From Odontesthes bonariensis (Eukaryota; Chordata; Actinopteri; Atheriniformes; Atherinopsidae), in assembly GCF_027942865.1 (NCBI RefSeq), contig NC_134520.1, positions 1,982,501 to 2,046,500 of the forward strand: a DNA stretch of 64,000 nucleotides, written 5' to 3'. Numbering within the stretch: position 1 is the first letter of the stretch; every line of letters starts with the position of its first letter. Positions 62,101 through 64,000 of this stretch are shown piece after piece. Under the pieces are notes generated by a model, which did not search any database, had not been told where the DNA came from, and was given only the letters and a program-made list of their open reading frames with translations. A program made the position numbers and the translations under genes.

Positions 62101-64000
62101 AGCCATTCTCTACTTTTTAATATCTTTCTTTAGCCTCATGGCCTTTGTAGTTGAACTGTATTGTTCAATGGGGGGGGGGGGTTGATTGTTGTTGGTCCGC
62201 AGTCATCTGATGCAGGCTCAGAGCTCTGTGTAAGTCAAATTTGAAATATCCTCAGTGCTTATGAATGGGTCCTAAAACTGTCTGTTAATGTGCTCCTTTC
62301 TGTTAGAATGAATGATAATTTGTGGAAGTGAGTGTTTGGTATGAGAACAGAAGAAAGGGAATCATTGTTTGAGCTTCAGCTACAAACAGGCCCACCGGGG
62401 CAGTTCAACCGGCCTGGCAGACTGTCATCAGCCTCATAACATGGTCTTTGTCCATGAACAGAAGGCTATTTCACCTCCCAGATAACATGCTTTTGTCAGA
62501 AAATGCCCTTTAGAAATAAATTAAAAAGCTTTTATTTTTACGCTGCAAATAATTTCTATTGTTGTTATTTTGTGATATTTCATGTTAGTTTTTAACATCT
62601 GTCTTTTTTTTCCTCAGGTGGTGGAGGAGTGGGGGACACCCGCATCATACGATATGGGATTAGAGACAGAGAGAGGAGAATGTGAGAAGCTAGCAAATGT
62701 ACATCATGAACAGGTAAGAACACACGTGTCGTTTACTGTCAGATTCCCACATCATCGAAGGGTAATATTGCGAAAAAAAAAAAAAAAAAAAGAGAAATGC
62801 ACTCCATAGAATAAAACTGAGCGACGATATTAGACGTAAATATGTTTTTGTGTTGTGTTAACAGACTGTGAATCTGCTGGAAACCGTGGTGGACGAGACA
62901 AAGCCAGACCCAGAGTCGGATACTGTATCTGTTGCTCCTGAGCCAGAACCCACCCCAGAACCCCAGGCTGACTTGGACTTGCAGACTCGCTCCCAGGTCC
63001 ATGACCTGGATGCCCCGGTTCACGCCACACCAGAAACGGTTCCGACAGTGGGCCACCTGGCCGCAGATGCTCCAGCCCCAGCGGAGACCTCGAGCGAAGA
63101 CCTTGCTGCGAATCCCAGCCCAGACTCGCACCCAGCCACACCCCCAGATGAAGCTGAAAACATACCTACCTCACAGAGTGCCGGCCCAGCCCACACAGGG
63201 TAAGCTCGGATTCACTTCATCATTCCAGAGACCTGGCCCTTTGGCATTAGAAGTTGGCTCTAACCACAGAGAAGTTTCATTAGTCAACTGAAAATACTAA
63301 CTTAATGGGCTAGAAAAATCTTCCTCTATTTGGAGTTAAAGCCAATTTCAACCCAATCCAGGCATAATTTGGTATTAAACTGTTGCTGTTGTCATCAGTT
63401 ATTACATATTTTTGTTGGTTAACTTTTGTTCCCTTCAGTTTTATTTTGATTTCTTATTTATTCATTTTGATTTAACCATGAATTTACTGATCACAAAGTG
63501 AGAGACTTGCTTAGACGACGGGACATCCTTGACAACACTTTTCATGGAACTGGTGGCCAGCATATTAACTTACACTACACTGGACCTTTTGTTTTTTTTT
63601 CCTGATGGATTTTGTGATGCAAACTCATGAGCATTGAGGACAAGCATCGGTGTGGATATGGAACTTTGACCGAGATATCATCTGAGTTGAACCTGAAAGA
63701 AGAAAGTGTGACCAGTGGGCATCAATGTATTGAGCATCAGGACATTTTAGTCATAGTTTCTGGATGTGTACATCACCTGCCCAACCAGCGAGCAACCTCT
63801 CTACCCTTCCTCGCAACCCAGCTCTCTCCATCTTTTCTTCCTTCCTCGCCTTCTCTCTATCTTGCTCTGTGTCTTCCTTTCTCCCCCACCCCATCCTCTT
63901 GTCTCTAACCTCCCCAGTGTGAGGAGGTGTGGTAAACGCGATGTCCTTTCTTTCCCTCAGTGCAGTGCGGGTTGCCAGTGCAGGAGATGAACTCCCAGTA
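42266..64000 (+). CDS. suco: SUN domain-containing ossification factor, N-terminal part
   Basis: Five exons, open at the window end: 42266-42318, 61165-61279, 62618-62713, 62865-63199 and 63961-64000+. Phases match at each junction, giving about 213 residues so far. The first exon encodes a signal or anchor segment (MKRLRVLLVCLIVALLCW). Exons 2-4 encode an acidic, Pro/Glu/Ser-rich low-complexity region (SVAPEPEPTPEPQADL). SUCO is a glycosylated ER membrane protein with a SUN-like domain needed for collagen output in bone-forming cells; the SUN domain lies beyond this window. The assignment rests on the signal segment, the acidic N-terminal region and the conserved position after pigc, so it is less direct than for the other genes. 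Confidence 0.78.
42319..44626 (+). other. suco intron 1, first part
   Basis: AT-rich intron sequence. A G-run lies at 44342-44354. No element or gene is recognised. Confidence 0.5.
44636..45228. mobile_element. 593-bp TIR element with 9-bp target duplication (copy A)
   Basis: The ends are TAGCCTGGGC and GCCAGGCTA. The perfect direct repeat GTTGACATC flanks both sides (44627-44635 and 45229-45237). There is no transposase frame, so it is nonautonomous. The end sequence and 9-bp duplication match copy B at 49874-51021. A 9-bp duplication is typical of Mutator-like enzymes, but the superfamily is not proven. Confidence 0.85.
45238..46042 (+). other. suco intron 1, between transposons
   Basis: Intron sequence; nothing recognised. 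Confidence 0.5.
46046..46671. mobile_element. 626-bp MITE with GGCTACGG ends and TAA duplication
   Basis: The ends are perfect inverted copies over 21 bp, beginning GGCTACGGCTACACGAAAAC. TAA is on both sides (46043-46045 and 46672-46674). No coding frame is convincing. End type and 3-bp TNA duplication suit a PIF/Harbinger-like nonautonomous element, and it resembles the element at 56140-56824. Confidence 0.82.
46675..49864 (+). other. suco intron 1, middle part
   Basis: Mostly unique-looking AT-rich sequence with a (TG)n run at 46882-46908 and a poly-A tract at 49709. A solo TAGCCTGGCG at 48130 resembles the ends of copies A and B, but no partner end was found. Confidence 0.5.
49874..51021. 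mobile_element. 1,148-bp TIR element with 9-bp target duplication (copy B)
   Basis: The left end is TAGCCTGGAAAACCAGC. The right end, complemented, is TAGCCTGATAAACCAGC, with two mismatches in 17. CAAATTTCC flanks both sides exactly (49865-49873 and 51022-51030). Inside is a second inverted repeat of 34 bp (50267-50300 against 50661-50694) containing GAGACCAGAATGAATGG. This may mark a nested element or a composite structure. No transposase frame is visible. Confidence 0.85.
51031..56136 (+). other. suco intron 1, long middle part
   Basis: Contains long poly-T runs (53152-53179, 53457-53479, 54800-54820, 55080-55107). Near 52330-52400 there is a short ATAATAATAG...TATATAGCGC block like fish LINE 3' tails, with no coding remnant. 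A (TG)n run lies near 55425-55442. No gene is supported. Confidence 0.45.
56140..56824. mobile_element. 685-bp MITE with GGCTATG ends and TGA duplication
   Basis: The left end GGCTATGTACACACGTAGCC and the complement of the right end, GGCCCCATCCACACTTAGCC, are imperfect inverted copies; both continue GGGTAT. TGA lies on both sides (56137-56139 and 56825-56827). It is the same structural class as 46046-46671 but diverged. There is no coding capacity. Confidence 0.75.
56828..60291 (+). other. suco intron 1, third part
   Basis: AT-rich intron with a poly-T tract at 57161-57178. Nothing else is recognised. Confidence 0.5.
60292..60619 (-). mobile_element. 5'-truncated copy of the L2 LINE
   Basis: Near-identical to 7382-7715 of the full element, including the ATTCA tail and the last 69 codons of the polyprotein (IYNNSLI end). 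Identity stops at 60619 in AGTCTTTTT, the point of 5' truncation. The same strand orientation relative to the window is kept. Few substitutions (for example GGAAAGATT/GGAATGATT) indicate a young family. Confidence 0.9.
60620..61164 (+). other. suco intron 1, last part
   Basis: AT-rich. A TAGCCTGGCTAAG at 60972 again resembles the ends of the 9-bp-duplication family, without a found partner. Confidence 0.45.
61280..62617 (+). other. suco intron 2
   Basis: 1.3-kb intron with a G-run at 62170-62180 and a T-run near 61760. Nothing is recognised. Confidence 0.5.
63200..63960 (+). other. suco intron 4
   Basis: Ends in a long C/T-rich tract before the TTTCCCTCAG acceptor. Short open frames inside are pyrimidine-tract artefacts. 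Confidence 0.6.

Noticed and set aside
1-64000. tRNA, rRNA, CRISPR array or bacterial operon features
   Set aside because: None was seen; the window is vertebrate nuclear DNA.

Overview
This is nuclear DNA of a ray-finned fish, very probably a teleost. The genes are intron-split vertebrate orthologues with small exons and GT-AG borders. The introns carry fish-type L2 and L1-like LINEs, short inverted-repeat DNA transposons and CA/TG microsatellites. The gene order mettl13 - dnm3 (with an antisense miR-199a/miR-214 cluster) - pigc - suco matches a conserved vertebrate block, known in human as 1q24.3. I could not run any searches. Exon borders were read by eye from splice sites, reading phase and family knowledge.

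Layout: 38-3179 (+) holds the last six exons of mettl13, the C-terminal eEF1A methyltransferase half. 4115-32122 (+) is a complete 20-exon dynamin-3 gene of 821 codons; every exon junction keeps frame. Its intron 1 contains a 7.4-kb palindrome (5325-12731): two 2.06-kb arms with no net length difference, interrupted near the apex by a full-length L2 retrotransposon with one intact endonuclease/reverse-transcriptase frame. Intron 2 has a LINE 3' end. Intron 14 carries mir-214 and mir-199a on the minus strand. Intron 15 has a frameshifted L1-like element. 32897-33471 (+) is a weak candidate for a tiny two-exon gene.

34075-35801 (-) is pigc (294 aa, two coding exons plus a noncoding first exon). 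About 170 bp away, head to head across a small ETS/CRE-type promoter, is an unrecognised three-exon gene (35975-36704, +, 93 aa). 38748-40864 (-) is tmed5 (four exons, 227 aa). 42266 to the window end (+) is the start of suco (five exons visible), preceded by a short upstream ORF whose stop overlaps the suco start codon as TAATG. Suco intron 1 is 18.8 kb and holds four identifiable inverted-repeat DNA transposons: two of a TAGCCTG-ended family with perfect 9-bp target duplications and two of a GGCTA-ended family with 3-bp duplications. It also holds a 5'-truncated copy of the same L2.

The genes are unrelated housekeeping or membrane-traffic functions: translation-factor methylation, endocytic membrane fission, GPI-anchor synthesis, ER-Golgi cargo transport and an ER SUN-domain protein. 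They are linked by position, not by pathway. The most unusual features are the near-identical giant palindrome inside dnm3 and the paired transposon families. I did not find a novel multi-gene system.
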